The position numbers and the translations under genes are program-made. Of a stretch of DNA of 64,000 nucleotides, positions 33,186-44,995 are shown in pieces. Numbering within the stretch: the stretch's first letter is position 1; each line of letters starts with the position of its first letter. The notes under the pieces were generated by a model, which had not been told where the DNA came from, made no database searches, and was given only the letters and a program-made list of their open reading frames with translations. Origin of the DNA: Talaromyces rugulosus (Eukaryota > Ascomycota > Eurotiomycetes > Eurotiales > Trichocomaceae); assembly GCF_013368755.1 (NCBI RefSeq), contig NC_049561.1:2728001-2792000 (forward strand). Direction: 5' to 3'.

Positions 33186-33752
33186 TCAAAACTCCAACCC
33201 CATAAAAATAGTCCCCTCAACCGGCGTCTCGTAATACCGCTCTACCTCCTCAAACCCATACCGTCTATACAACGCCCGCGCGCTGGTCATGTACTCTCCG
33301 CGTAGAGTATCTAGCTTTATTCCGCGATAGAGGCCGGATTGTCTTGCATGCTTGATAGCTGCATCGACGAGTCGTCCGCCGAGACCCGTGCCGCGCGCCG
33401 AGGGCGAGATGTAGAGGCGTTTCATTTCGCAGTATCCTTTGCTATCATTTTCTTCTTCCCTCGTGATATCATTTGCTGTGGTTTTGGGAGGTGGAAGAGC
33501 GCGGAGAGCAACACAGCCTACAATCTCCTCTTCTTTCTGTTCCACATGCAGGTGCCCACCACGCCGCGCAACGAGTAGAATGCCGCCGTTTTCCGGTGCG
33601 TATTTGCCAGGCAGAGTGCTGAGCTCGGTGGAGTAGTCTTGGAACGTCAGGTCGAGGCCGAGCGCGGCGGTGTATGCAGAGAATAAAGTGGTGATGGCTT
33701 GTTTGTCGTTGGGGAAGAGGGCGGGGGTGATTGTGTACATGTATGATGCCAT
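33186..33752 (-). CDS. GNAT-family N-acetyltransferase
   Basis: Single exon of 188 residues starting at ATG 33752; three codons upstream begin with TTG only. The acetyl-CoA binding motif A is RGTGLGG (120-126), preceded by CEMKRLYISPSA. It is followed by a helix (LVDAAIKHARQSG), the strand IKLDTLRGEY and then RALYRRYGFEEVERYYE, the usual C-terminal motif B. The protein belongs to the small-molecule or protein acetyltransferases of the GNAT fold. The substrate is unknown. It lies downstream of the beta-lactamase-like gene in the same orientation. Confidence 0.85.
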   Translation of the reverse strand: MASYMYTITPALFPNDKQAITTLFSAYTAALGLDLTFQDYSTELSTLPGKYAPENGGILLVARRGGHLHVEQKEEEIVGCVALRALPPPKTTANDITREEENDSKGYCEMKRLYISPSARGTGLGGRLVDAAIKHARQSGLYRGIKLDTLRGEYMTSARALYRRYGFEEVERYYETPVEGTIFMGLEF

Positions 33753-34290
33753 TTCTTTCAAGTTAACTAGTTTTGTTTTGATTGTTTAAATTGATGTTGT
33801 TTTGGTACAGGAGTTGATGGATATATATTGCTAAGGGTCGGAATGCTTCAAAATGAATCAAAATTGTATAATGCAGGAAATATCAAAAGAAACATACAAA
33901 TTATCTCGACAATAAATAAAAATAAAAATATATAGATGTAAATATTCTCGTGAAACCTTTGACTTGACTCATTCTTGCTGGAGAAATGGCTGCTGATGAG
34001 TCAGATTAACATCCGATATCGGCTGTTCTGGGTAACAACACCAGACATCAACACATGGGCAAGATCGTGATGATACATAAAATATGCAATTTTAAAAAGA
34101 TTCAATTGATATATTTTAGTATTAGTTGGAGATGCAATCGATCTGTGAATAAATTGTGTGAAAATAGTAAGGAAAGTAAAAGCAGAGTGTGATGGTGATT
34201 GGCGCCTCAGGCATACATATGTACATGCTTGCGATGTTCAACTATTGCATATTGATGAAATACTTACAACTACCTATGATATACACTAGA
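33753..34290. other. intergenic interval
   Basis: An AT-rich 540 bp stretch serving as the promoter of the acetyltransferase gene and the 3' flank of the beta-lactamase-like gene. Nothing else is seen. Confidence 0.5.
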
Positions 34291-35919
34291 TTAATGACTA
34301 TCAACACGCTCAAGCCATATCTTCCCATCCATCTCCTTCTCCCAGCCAACCCCCAGCGCATACGGTTTTCCATCCACCCCAACTCGAAACTCGGCAGGAT
34401 ACACCTCGGGAAAAAAGGCGCCGTAATCGCCTTGATGCTCTGCCTTTATGAGAAAGTAATCACTGCTGACATGCTCAAAGCTCATGTACTCGGGCCAGGT
34501 TGTGTCACTTCGGTCTGCGCGTAGCACGCCTGTGGTCTTGTCCAGGTAGACGGTAAGTTTTTGGTAGCCAGGGTGCCAGTATGTCCCGGTGTATTTGTGT
34601 AGAGGGACAGTATTGGGGAGGACTGGAGAGGGGAGAGTAGGGTAGCAGCGCTGGAGGGCGTTGTCTACTTTTGCTTTTTCTTTTTTCAGGCCGTTCAAGT
34701 TGCTGAAATAATTAGCTTTCGTTCATTTCTAGGTTTCACAGAGTAAGGTCTTACTGTTGATTCCAGTCAAACCGTTTTTCTACCGGCACATCTAGTCTCT
34801 CATCAATCAGATGAAAGGCAAGTGTCTGCGCGACAAAATTCGACGTCGCTGCGGTGTTGGCCAGAATAATCACGCTGTACTTTAGCTCTGGAATCAGGAT
34901 CAATTCCGCTCCAAAAGCATTCATGCCCCCGGAATGCTCATAGAACTGAACTCCCTGATAGACACCAATCCGCCATCCGAGTGCATACGACTGGGGTCCG
35001 GTAAAAGGCACTTCTTGTGGAACCAATGTCCTCGGCTCCCAGATGGCTTTGTATACGGCCTTGGACAGTGGCTCTGTCTGGTTCAACAAAGCTCGAGCCC
35101 ATTTTGCATAATCCAGCACATTTGTAATAACAGACCCGGCACCGGCAATCTCGTGCAGCGGCATCCAATCGACTTCTTTATACCCTTCATCCGGAGAGTA
35201 GTAATACCCACGCGCCAGATCTTCCTTGGCAGCTAGGGCATGATCTCGATTGAAAAACGTGGCTGTCATACCCAGGGGCTTCCAAATCCGTCGCGCAAGT
35301 ATATCCCCTAGCCATTCACCCGTGAGCGTCTGGATAACGTGAGAAGCCACGACAAACATAAGATTGCAGTACTGATACTTTGTCCTCGGCTCTGCCGTAA
35401 GCGGAAGATGTCTTAGCTGGCGAACAATTGTTCGCACAGCAACGTCCGGCCCAAGACGGTCGCCATAGGCCGTGTCATGCCGTGGCAGTCCCGTGCGATG
35501 AGATAGCGTATCTTCAATGGTAGTGTGGTTGGTCGCGTACTCATTCTCGAGAACAAAGTCGTCGCGGATCAATTGACTGACGGGGGTATCCCACTGAACT
35601 TGCGGGAAATTGTCGTTATCCTCGACGAGCGTGGCCATGATGGCTGATGTGAATGCCTTGGTGGTACTTCCCGCGTAGAATAGGGTTGAAGGCGTGACTG
35701 GCGTTGATGGAAAGGATGCCACTCCATAGCCCTGTTGAAATGATTAGCCATGGGAAAAAAATTATGCAAAGTCGAGTGTGCTGAAATCATAGATCATACC
35801 TTGGCCCAAGTGTTGTCCCCATCGACAACCGCAACCGAAACCCCAGGGACATGCCATCGGTCCAATGTCTCCTGTACTAGCTTTTCGAACCGCTCATCAA
35901 GCTGATTTCCGCGCATCAT
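34291..35919 (-). CDS. class C beta-lactamase-like serine hydrolase
   Basis: Exons 35919-35800, 35731-34755 and 34702-34291 give 502 residues. The catalytic serine and lysine are in AGSTTKAF (Ser62, Lys65). The tyrosine motif is KYQYCN (Tyr161-x-Asn163). HSGGMN (306-309) occupies the KTG position, as in AmpC-like esterases and transesterases of fungi. A C-terminal beta-barrel-like domain (about 380-502, YTGTYWHPGYQKLTVYLD) resembles the lipocalin-like domain often fused to such proteins. No signal peptide is seen, so it is probably cytosolic. It could be an esterase, peptidase or acyl transferase; antibiotic hydrolysis should not be assumed. Confidence 0.85.
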
Positions 35920-36492
35920 TTCAGTTCAAAAATATTAATTACTTTGAAATTCTTTTGGAGGTTGCTCTCGTTCGAAATGTTGGAGCAACAGCTGAAAGAT
36001 ATTCCGTGCGGGGTAAGTAAGCTCTTTGAAGTGATTGATGCTCTTTTTGGCCCGTTTAGGCTGCAGGATATCATGGTCTTTCAATTAATCTGAGGCAGCT
36101 AAATTTAGTGTCATGTTTTGCCAAAGTCATTTCAAATAGGAGACTCGTATTAATTTGTAAATCGTTCTTTAGATTACTTGGATACTAGGTTCGATATAGT
36201 GGGAAAGCCTCAACATTAAAGGATTTACTTCAATTGATTGAATTTGTTATATGAAAGACAAATAGAGGGAATTTGTAAGGTTCGCTAATTAAATTTTTTT
36301 CCCTTGTTCGCTTTCGTGTGACCGACAACCGGCATAGCGTTTAGTAAACATTGAGTTCATATTGAATTTTCGCAAATAAAATCATTCTTTTCATTTTGAG
36401 CTTTAAAGTTTGAAAAACTTAGACCAACGAAATTTCCTTCCTATGAAAAGACATTCAGATAGGCGACCGTGATGTGATTGAACAAAACCCAG
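35920..36492. other. intergenic interval
   Basis: 573 bp, AT-rich, holding the beta-lactamase-like promoter on the minus strand and the 3' flank of the ankyrin gene. No gene is seen. Confidence 0.5.
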
Positions 36493-39400
36493 TCAACTAG
36501 ACATAAACAAATTTGTCGCCAAAATAGAAAAGACACTACCTGCAACCACAGCTAATACAGGTAGTGCTGCGTTAACGCCAAGATTGTGAATCATTTCGAA
36601 ATCGGCATTCTTGTCAAATTGGTCTTTGTGTTCTTCCACCGTCGTGGCCATGTCTCTCACTTGGTTTAACCAGTCCTTCGTTGATTTGTACCACTTGTGA
36701 ATTCTTTCATGTTCGCTCTCAGTGGCTTCAGATATACGTTGTTGATAGTCTTCTTGTACTTTCTTTTTGAGAATATCCATTTCCTTTCTCCACCTCGATT
36801 CTCCCTGTATATATGTAGGGACATCGATAAATCGATCATTATGATGGTCAATAACATAGCGTATCTAGATGAAAGGTCAGCTTTGTGAGTCAAAAGAAAC
36901 GATTATACGAAACATTATGCCTTACTTTCATAGGTCCACATTGTAGTACAACTCGTGCAATGTATTGCGAGAGAACACCTTTAAGTTCATTATATGGCCG
37001 CCTTTTTAATAGCTCCATTCTCTCATCTAGCATCTTGGAGTATCGCCTGTGCTCACAAACGTTCCTGTTCGTGCGTTCCGTATCTCTCCAATAGCACCTA
37101 TGACCTATCTTGAATTGGGTGAAAAGTGTTTGACGAAGACCAGTGAGTAAACTCTGTTTTGCCTCTTCACTTTCTCGATATTCTTCAATGGTTGTCAACC
37201 ATAAAATAACACTGAGATACTCAAATCTCATAGAAGAATACCGAATGAGAAAGTCTCCTGCACTACCACCCTGTGGAGCACAGGCACATCCTCGGCGATC
37301 GTCAACTATCCGAGTATCAGCCCCTGACATTAGCAGATTCCGTAGGGTGGTAATGTCAGATGAAGTATTGTGATAAACCGAAAAAAAAAAATATTGAGCC
37401 AATGTTATCAACGCCGTTCTTCCATTTGCGTTTAAACAGTTTACCCCACTGCTGTTCTTAAGACAGAATTTAACAGAATGCGGATATTTTACCACTGAAA
37501 TCAGAGGGCGTTCACCCCAGCTGTTCACTTGATTGATGCCAGTGAAACCATATTCCAGAAGAGGGTTCCCTTCTTCTTGATTTTGTATTAAATTAAAAAG
37601 ATTTTTCCCCCTCCTAGACTGTGGAAGGAAGGCATGGCTCGGATCGTCAATTGAATTTAACAGTTCACGCAGATATGTCGTCCTATGGGACGTATCTGGT
37701 AGCATATGTAAAACTGTAGTTATTGCCTCATTCCAAACGAAAATCGCATCATCATACCTTTGATTATAGTATAATCGTTTAATGATAGCTATAATCAATG
37801 TACAATATCCATTCCAGACAGCATAAGTGATAGGGTAAAGATGATGATCGATAGGGGAATGAGTATGACGTCGTAAGAATCGGGTATCTGCACCTGCATC
37901 TATGAGAGGCAATGCAGCATCGACTTGATTAGTCATAATTGCATAAGATAGAGGGGTGTATCCCCATTTATCTTCAACATCTACAAGATGTCCCTTGGAA
38001 AGTAATAGACTCAGATAAGTCGGATAACGCACGGCGATATGAAGAGGGCTTTGGTCAAGGAAATTGGTGTTGTTTTCTAGAAAGTATTCACTTCTCGCGA
38101 ATTTTTCGAAAATTTCTTGGTTGTTATAAACTATTGAAAGATGAAGTGGAGTTGTACCGCCAAATTCTATAGGTATATGTTCATAGCTTGATAAGCATTG
38201 CTGCACAACGTAGAAGGGAGACTAGCGTATTTACTAACCTGGATCTTTGTCCAAAAGCAACTCCATATATTCAAGATAAAATATATCTCTGTTATCTGAG
38301 GAGACAATGCTTCTATATTTGTTCAATTTTACTAAGACAGGCGGCTCCATAACACTGGGATCAAAACCTAGAAGCAATAGCTCAGACATGAGTTTGAAAT
38401 GGAGACCACCTGATTTGGACCATCCTAGGCAAGTATCGAAAAACTTTCTGTAGCATAGTGTGAGTCCAAACCCGTTCCAGAAGGAAATATTACATACCCG
38501 GAGACATCAAGTTCAGATAGAAGATTGAAATCTTCACAAAAGAGCCTGAGAAGTCGAAATTGAAGCTCACTAACGCAACTAAAACGCTGGTACCATGGAC
38601 TATCTATAAGATGCTGTTACACGAAAAGTCAATAGTGTTTCGAAAATTGATGCTATCAACTAACCTCTAGATAAGAGATTCCTGCAGGGTTAACGTGTCT
38701 ACCCATATCTGGGTTGCGCCGATAAAAATCAATAAAAGCCTGTTTGGCCTCTGGCCAGTCCATCTGGCCCGTTCTGCATCGCCACAGAATTTCAAAACCG
38801 CGAGAGGTAAATCGTTGAATTTTGCGAATTCGAAGGCTGGGAACGAGAGCCCATGTACCGGTTTTCGATATTACGGCTAGGTCGACTGCGACTGCCAAGG
38901 AGATGCCCATTTGAGAAAGCGCAACCCAAAATGACACCTGGTGACGCCTGGTTGTACAGGTTGACAGGTCACATCGTTGAAAAAGTGACCAGAAAGGAGA
39001 GTAATTTATACTCCAGAATCTGCTATTCACGAGGAAAGACTGATGGCAACTGCATGAGCAATACCGAAGGCTACAATCTCTTCGTTTGGTGACGCTTTCT
39101 CGGGCTCTTGAAGTTGAATGTAAAGAGTTTGATGAATGTTCATCCGCTATTATGGACTGCGGTTCCGGAGGTTTGTCTATCTGGAGAGATTTGTTCCTGC
39201 TTATTTGATTAGCGAAGACCATATTTCATCACAGTGAACTCAACAAACCACATGGAAAGTGTCACGATTAGGTTTATTCTTCCCTCAAGTTCCTTGACTA
39301 AGTCTTCAACTTCCTGAATTTCCTTTTGTGACGAGATAAGCTTGTATCGCCCTTTAAATTTTGGATTAGAGCCCAGGCTTTTGACGACACCTTCGAGGCG

Positions 39401-39649
39401 ATCCAAACTAGTCGCATAGTCATCGTGTAAACTTTGAATCAAGCGTCTTGACTGGCCATCGTAAGATCCTGAAGTTGGTTGAAGTGTATGTAGTATGTCT
39501 CGTGAAATTTGTATCTTGTGTTTAAGGCGCTCAACCTGCGCCGGTGCATTTTTGATTTCTCTGAAAACACTGCGAATGTTCCGGGCTAATTCGATAGATG
39601 GCAGAACAACGCCAACGATCCCTAAGGTAAGACTGGCTGGGTCGGTCAT
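36493..39649 (-). CDS. NLR-like N-terminal domain, ankyrin repeats and C-terminal membrane anchor
   Basis: Six exons (39649-39249, 39196-38665, 38613-38498, 38447-38239, 38166-36926, 36864-36493) join in phase to 956 residues. Residues 1-135 (DPASLTLGIVGVVLPSIELARNIRSVF...) resemble the helical N-terminal domains of fungal STAND/ankyrin proteins (PigL_N type). A Cys-rich stretch, CSLRYCSCSCH, then DLSTCTT, follows. Ankyrin repeats run from about 420 (GGTTPLHLSI, DQSPLHIAV, WGYTPLSYAI) to about 720. The last exon encodes a Lys/Glu-rich, probably coiled segment (KKKVQEDYQQRISEATESEHE) ending in one hydrophobic helix (ALPVLAVVAGSVFSILATNLF). No NACHT or NB-ARC ATPase motif is present. Exon 5 starts at a TATAG acceptor 33 nt beyond the obvious one, which alone preserves the frame. 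The role is unknown; self/non-self signalling is speculative. Confidence 0.75.
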
Positions 39650-41162
39650 GATTGTAGACTTTTAGAAAGATGCAAAGAACGGATTTTGAAAAAAGGGAAA
39701 TCAAGAGGAGGGATCGGGAGGGACTTTTTGAGGATGTGAAAATTTTTGTCGTCCTTGGCCACACAAGGCTGAGTCCGTGTCACCAAGGATGAGAGATAAA
39801 ATGAAGCGAGGCTATGCACCCCGCCAAAATTCAGCCTTGCTCAATTAATATCCAATAATATAGACGGCACATGACATAGTATATGCAGGTTTCCGTGTAC
39901 AGACACGAAAACTAATGGAATACCTGTGTGCGTAACTACTTTGGCCTGCTAAATCGTAATTTGGTTTAACATTTACTAACGAATTTATTATTGAAAAATT
40001 ATAAATGAGATAAGGCTATGGAATTTAAATAAATAATTACAAAGCTATTTGTATGTGGAATATATACTATTGTGTGAAGATGGACTTAAAGAACACGCCG
40101 TGCGACAGCCTCAGAATGGCATAAAAGTAGATTGAAAGGCTTATGATTTTATTTGCATATTAGCTTTTAAATATTTGAGTTTCTTGAAATTAGGAAGGCA
40201 CACATCTCATAATTGGAAGAGGGGTAAGCATTTCTTTTCTAAACTTATGCCGGTGAGGGTGACGAGATCTTCTTTATCGAAGTCCAACGAAACCAGGGGC
40301 CAAGTATATTTGATATTTCTTGAATATGGCAGAAGAATTGACTACCAGAACTTTAAATGATGCAATCTCATATTTTTGACTGATAAAAATCATAACTTCT
40401 TGTAGGACGGTTGACATATAGACCCTATTGTCTTGTTTACTTTCTCTCTGTATTCACTCGCTAGACCAGTCGATGAAATTTAAACCCATTTAGTTATGTA
40501 ACGCAGCCAGAGCCAGCAGTGTGAGTTTATAAGTAATGGAGATTATTTTAAAGAAGAACAAGATGATCAGTGAACAAATTTATCACAGTTGTCAATTGTT
40601 ATATGAGGAGGCCAGTGAAAATGGTCAGATTTTCAGAGGATATGATGATACTTCAGAGCTTAATGCTTCTTTCATATTAATTCTATTCATTTAACCACCA
40701 GTTGACCCCTTCAAGGAATTTTGGATTATTAGGGCTAGGGTTACTGCCACCCTTCCCAGATGCCTTGCCAGAGGAGAGTGTTGGACGGGGTCGTTCATAG
40801 GCCAAGAAACCTCAACTCAAATGCAACATAAAGGCTTCTCCACGGTGAGTTCCCAAGAGTATGGTTGCCAATGACAAAAGCGTACATTTGCAACACCCAT
40901 GGAATCATTCTGCGACGCGTAACGAGGCTCCCTACTAGCCAATCATCTCACAAAGAGGAAAAAAAAGCCGCAGTCCCAATTTTCCAGGGTGCCTGAGATT
41001 CCAAAAGTATAAATTTCCGTACGCCTCCCACCTTTCCGGTAACTTTTTCATCTTTGCCTTCAGCACCCTGGATAATGTCTCCATACTTCTGGCCAATCGC
41101 CTCAGACCTCCACCACACTCTAACATCCTCGGCATTTCCCCGCCGATTATGAGCCAATTAGG

Positions 41163-41186
41163 CACGTGGGAGCTCGGGCCCACGTG
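41163..41186. promoter_or_regulatory. CACGTGGG inverted repeat (double E-box)
   Basis: CACGTGGG (41163-41170) and CCCACGTG (41179-41186) form perfect 8-bp arms around an 8-bp spacer, with CCAAT boxes on both sides. CACGTG is the site of bHLH factors such as the fungal Cbf1/CpcR or phosphate-type regulators. Which gene it serves is unclear. Confidence 0.5.
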
Positions 41187-42038
41187 GAGTTAGCCAATGG
41201 AGTTGCGCATACTTGACGCCAAAAGCCTATTTAATGGGCCTTTACATGAAAGGTTATTATTTCTAGCCAATTATATTAAACGGGAATACCCCTCCCGCTC
41301 CATACTGTGACAAACCGCGGAATTTTTTTGACCACTATATCGGTCTTTGCTTGCCATTTGCGGCCATATGTAACGCCGGAATTGGAAGTACCAGGAGACT
41401 TTTCCTTGGAAATTCTCAACTTTTGGGCTCCAGGGGCAAAAACTTGCTTTCTCTCATTCGATAACGATCCTGTAGGGGAGGGGAGGAATCAAGCCACATC
41501 CTGGCAAACCACCCAATCGCGACGTTTACGGTCCTGGAGCAAGACTTTCTTTCACCAAAGAGTTACTGTGGCCACGAGGGGAATTTGTCCACCGAGACAG
41601 GGCTTCTCGTCAAGTTGCTGTCATGCCGTTCAAATGAATGTGTCACAACAAACTCGAATTAGTCTGCTATTTGCCGTTGGACCTGCATGAGTAGTGTGTC
41701 ATGCTAGCATCTTTAACCGCACCGTAATGTAGTCTAGGCCTGTCTGCGAGATCGGCCCGAGGATCTGGACTGCCCTCCTCCTCGCGGCAGCTGAAGATCC
41801 GGAGAATGACGGTGGTGGTGGGGAAGAAAGTCTGGTGGTATTGCCATATACGTCAATCCCGAAAACCTAGGGGCAAAAACACTTATAGTGAGCCTAAAGA
41901 ATAGCGGTGGGGACAGGGGAAAAGTATATTGTAGATATGAACTCCACATTGACACACTTTTTGAAAAATGGCTCTATTGTGGCTCAAGGGCTACATCCAT
42001 GACCATGGAACTCAATAAACGTCGAGTCAGGGGAATAG

Positions 42039-42045
42039 TATATAA
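42039..42045 (+). promoter_or_regulatory. TATA element of expansin-like gene
   Basis: TATATAA lies about 193 nt upstream of the ATG at 42238, followed by a pyrimidine-rich leader with TTTCTTTTTTC, a typical arrangement for a highly expressed fungal secreted protein. Confidence 0.5.
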
Positions 42046-42237
42046 TGGGCCGTACTGCACTTCATATGTTTCTTTTTTCAACTCTTTTTTCATCCAAAAC
42101 CATCAACTCATTCAAAGTCATTCCTTACCGTCGACCCATCGACAGCCATTGTCTACCGCTGACACCCGGACCACCCTTCAATCCTTTACCAATAAAGGCC
42201 ACATATTAAATTCTGTCTTTCCATTATACCCAACACA

Positions 42238-42969
42238 ATGAAGTCCCAATATACTGCTGCCGCCGGTCTACTCTTTGCCCTTGGTGCCGCTGCTGACTCC
42301 ACCATCGCCAGTGGAGAGGGATTTGGCACTTACTACTACGACATCAAGCAGGTCGATGCTTGCGGTACCTCGTTCTCGTCCCAGAACCAAGGGGGAGTTA
42401 TGTGCAGCTCCGAAACGCTCCAGTCTCTTGACATGTTGAACACAAACTACATCGTTGCCATGAATAATAGCCAACTGCGGTCCGACCCATCCAAGTACTG
42501 CGGCAAGAAAGTCGTCGTCACTGTCAACGGGAAAAAGTCTGATATGCCTCTGTTCATCGGTGACGGCTGTGAGCGCTGTGCCACCGGCTCTTCCACGAGC
42601 GATACCTGGAATGCGCAGGGCGCTCCTGGCCTTGACTTCAGCTACAGCGTTCTCGACGAGTTGACAGGAGGCAGCGCCTGCGAAACTGGTCACAGCGCCA
42701 TCTCTTGGGAAATCCTGGACGAGTCAATCCATGATTTTGCCTCTGGCGGTTCATCCGATTCGACCGAATCGTCTCAAGGTTCGACACCTACAACGCTTGT
42801 GACCAGCGCCGCTCCGGCTGCTACTGGTGAATCTTCCGCTTGCGAGAACAACGCATGGCAATGCAATGGAAATGTTATTGAGCAATGCGTTAACAGTGCC
42901 TGGAACACCCGTGTTTCTTGCGCTGCTGGTTCTACTTGCAAGGGTGATTCCAATCCATACTGCGCCTGA
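42238..42969 (+). CDS. secreted expansin-like (RlpA/double-psi beta-barrel) protein with Cys-rich C-terminal module
   Basis: Single exon of 243 residues. A signal peptide (MKSQYTAAAGLLFALGAAA, 1-19) precedes a double-psi beta-barrel domain: GFGTYYYDIKQVDACGTSF, SKYCGKKVVVTVNGK and LFIGDGCERCA. LDFSYSVLDELTGG follows. A Ser/Thr/Ala linker (about 168-198) leads to a C-terminal module with six cysteines (CENNAWQCNGNVIEQCVNSAW..., CAAGSTC, YCA) that resembles fungal carbohydrate-binding tails. It is expected to be extracellular and to act on, or bind to, cell-wall polysaccharides; hydrolytic activity is not predicted. The closest annotated relatives are RlpA-like/Asp f 7-type proteins. Confidence 0.85.
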   Translation: MKSQYTAAAGLLFALGAAADSTIASGEGFGTYYYDIKQVDACGTSFSSQNQGGVMCSSETLQSLDMLNTNYIVAMNNSQLRSDPSKYCGKKVVVTVNGKKSDMPLFIGDGCERCATGSSTSDTWNAQGAPGLDFSYSVLDELTGGSACETGHSAISWEILDESIHDFASGGSSDSTESSQGSTPTTLVTSAAPAATGESSACENNAWQCNGNVIEQCVNSAWNTRVSCAAGSTCKGDSNPYCA

Positions 42970-43636
42970 GCAAAACGCTTCAATGTCAAAATTGGTGGCC
43001 TACTTCGAATTAAAACTGGCCCGGAAAATGTTTCTTTTCCTTCTTTTATACATATGTATATAAATATATACGATTTCCTTTCTAGCACATGCTTGTTGGT
43101 CGCTCGACGCGACTGTGGCTGGTCTGTGCCAACGCTGTGCCGTTGACTTTTTCTCTTCTCGCCACCACGAGGGCTCCTGTCACTCTTTGGATGTCGGTTT
43201 CCCTTTGGCTCTTATTGGTTAAAGCACATAAGACCACAAAAGCTGTTTAAACTTTTATGAATTTATGGATACAGACTACTTTTCGCCTAGTGTTGGCTGT
43301 AAAATGTAACCGTTGCACGAATAAGCGTATAAACATTTGCATAAGACATAACTCGCACCCTACTAGGCAGCAATCCATTACCATCAACCTTGTTAATTGA
43401 TGTCAAAGAGTAATCGGCTGTGCAACAATTGACCTGCCTAAATACTATTAAATAGCTCGGAATCTCGGCGAACCGTTCGCCGTCATCTTTTAGTGTGCGG
43501 CTGCCGTTCTTTAATTGAACATCAAAGCCTACGCACCGGGCACAATTTCGAGATAGGGATTATTGTTAATTATCGTTGGTTCATCCCCCAATTTCTGATC
43601 AAAAGAACCGTGCTTTATTTGTTTTTGCCTTCAGTC
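42970..43636. other. intergenic interval
   Basis: 667 bp. The 3' flank of the expansin-like gene and the leader of the bZIP gene. No supported gene. Confidence 0.5.
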
Positions 43637-44452
43637 ATGGAAAATTCGTGGCAGCCGTATTTGAAGTCGGCCGACGATGTCTGGTCGCAGAAAACTGACC
43701 GCGCCGAGAGAAGACGAGCTCAGAACAGGCTGGCTCAACGCGCTCAACGTATGTCTGAAACCCTGCCAATGAATGTATAGTGTCTTTGAGTATAGGTTTG
43801 GTCTAAATGTCGCATTTTAGGAGCAAGGAAAGTCCACAAGCAGGCAGTCCAGCAGTGCCGGCAGCACAGTCAAGAAAGTAGTTCCTCGGCAAGTGCGAAT
43901 ACCAACGGTCAGCAAATGGACATCGTTAAGACACATGCCAAAGACAATAAGTCTACAAATCAAAAAATACCCAGTCCTGCTACAGACGCTCACTTTCTCA
44001 TTCTCCCGGCTTTTCGGACCTATGAAGCCTTTGATTGCATCTACTCCATTCTCAAGCTAGAATGCTCCTACACTGTCGCCATTCATGTTCCACAGTCAAT
44101 CCAGGCACCCAACCCCCTAAAACCGATATGGGAACAGCTAAATATTCCGCACATGATGTTCATTGATCTGCTTCCCTGGCCCTCGCTGCGCCGCAACCTG
44201 ATCTTGGCTAATGGCATCATGGATGATCACGGGTTCATGACCGATATGAATTCGGACAAGCTCCGGGTCTGGGGAACGACACCCTGGGATCCGATGGGAT
44301 GGGAAGTTAGCGAGGAGTTTTTGAACAAATGGTGGTTTCTTTTAGATGAAAATATTCTGCGTGTGACCAACTTTTGGAGGAGACAAAGAAAGGAGAGTGA
44401 ATTGACTTTTCCGGAGCATTCGTTGACTGGGCAAAAAATGAGGGTTTCTTGA
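43637..44452 (+). CDS. bZIP-like regulator with DUF3425 domain
   Basis: Two exons, 43637-43748 and 43821-44452, give 247 residues; the intron falls inside the basic region. The basic motif reads DRAERRRAQNRLAQRAQRAR (about 21-40), with the Asn and Arg expected of bZIP DNA contact. What follows (KVHKQAVQQCRQHSQESSSS) has no heptad of leucines, so the zipper is missing or very short. The C-terminal half matches DUF3425: FLILPAFRTYEAFDCIYS, PNPLKPIWEQLNIPH and VWGTTPWDPMGWEVSEEF. Such proteins are common, often orphan regulators in Eurotiales. Dimerisation may be through DUF3425 or absent. No target can be proposed from context. Confidence 0.82.
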
Positions 44453-44995
44453 TGCTCCCGGATATTTCGAGAAATGAAGGGGACATGGAAACTTCCGAGA
44501 AAGACAGTCATCGCAAACCGTAATGCATCGAAATAATAACCCGATGTAAACAATAACAAATATTAAGGTCGACCAAATTTCAGAGAACACCCCTCCTGAG
44601 ACGGATCGCTGCGATACTCAATATTATAGGGGAAGAAGTTAAGATACGCTACGTATTTTACAATCTTTGAACACAACCCAAGCTAAAATATTAGATACGT
44701 ATTATACCGTCTTTCCTTTCTCCTGTTCATCACAAGTCTATTTCTCTGTCCAAATATTGAGACCCCTTATAAGCTCATCTCATTTTATACGAATTTATTG
44801 ACACGTTGACAGCGGAAATGTATAACAAACTATTTTTTACATAAGTCTATTTATATCAATACGAAACATGGAATAAATGCATCAACTGACTCAGCACACC
44901 ACACGACCAGTCACTTGTCCATGACACATGTCAGTCGATTTCATTCGACCTTCTACTTGCAATATAATCTGAGACTGACTTTGAGACTTCTCACC
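44453..44995. other. intergenic interval
   Basis: 543 bp, AT-rich promoter of the F-box/ankyrin gene. Nothing else is seen. Confidence 0.5.

Larger units (their letters stand above)
39650..42237. other. 2.6 kb gene-free interval
   Basis: Its left half is AT-rich without any credible frame. From 40900 it becomes promoter-like: at least five CCAAT boxes (for example near 40939, 41091, 41152, 41192, 41267) and a CACGTG inverted repeat, although the nearest supported start codon is 1 kb to the right. Frames at 40935-41183 (minus) and 41307-41690 (plus) lack family resemblance. The right end is the expansin-like gene's promoter. Confidence 0.5.

Noticed and set aside
40935..41183. 82-codon minus-strand frame in the CCAAT-rich interval
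   Set aside because: Overlaps the palindromic E-box region and has no protein-family features.
42268..42693. 141-codon minus-strand frame under the expansin-like gene
   Set aside because: Antisense of a signal-peptide-bearing gene with family motifs on the plus strand.
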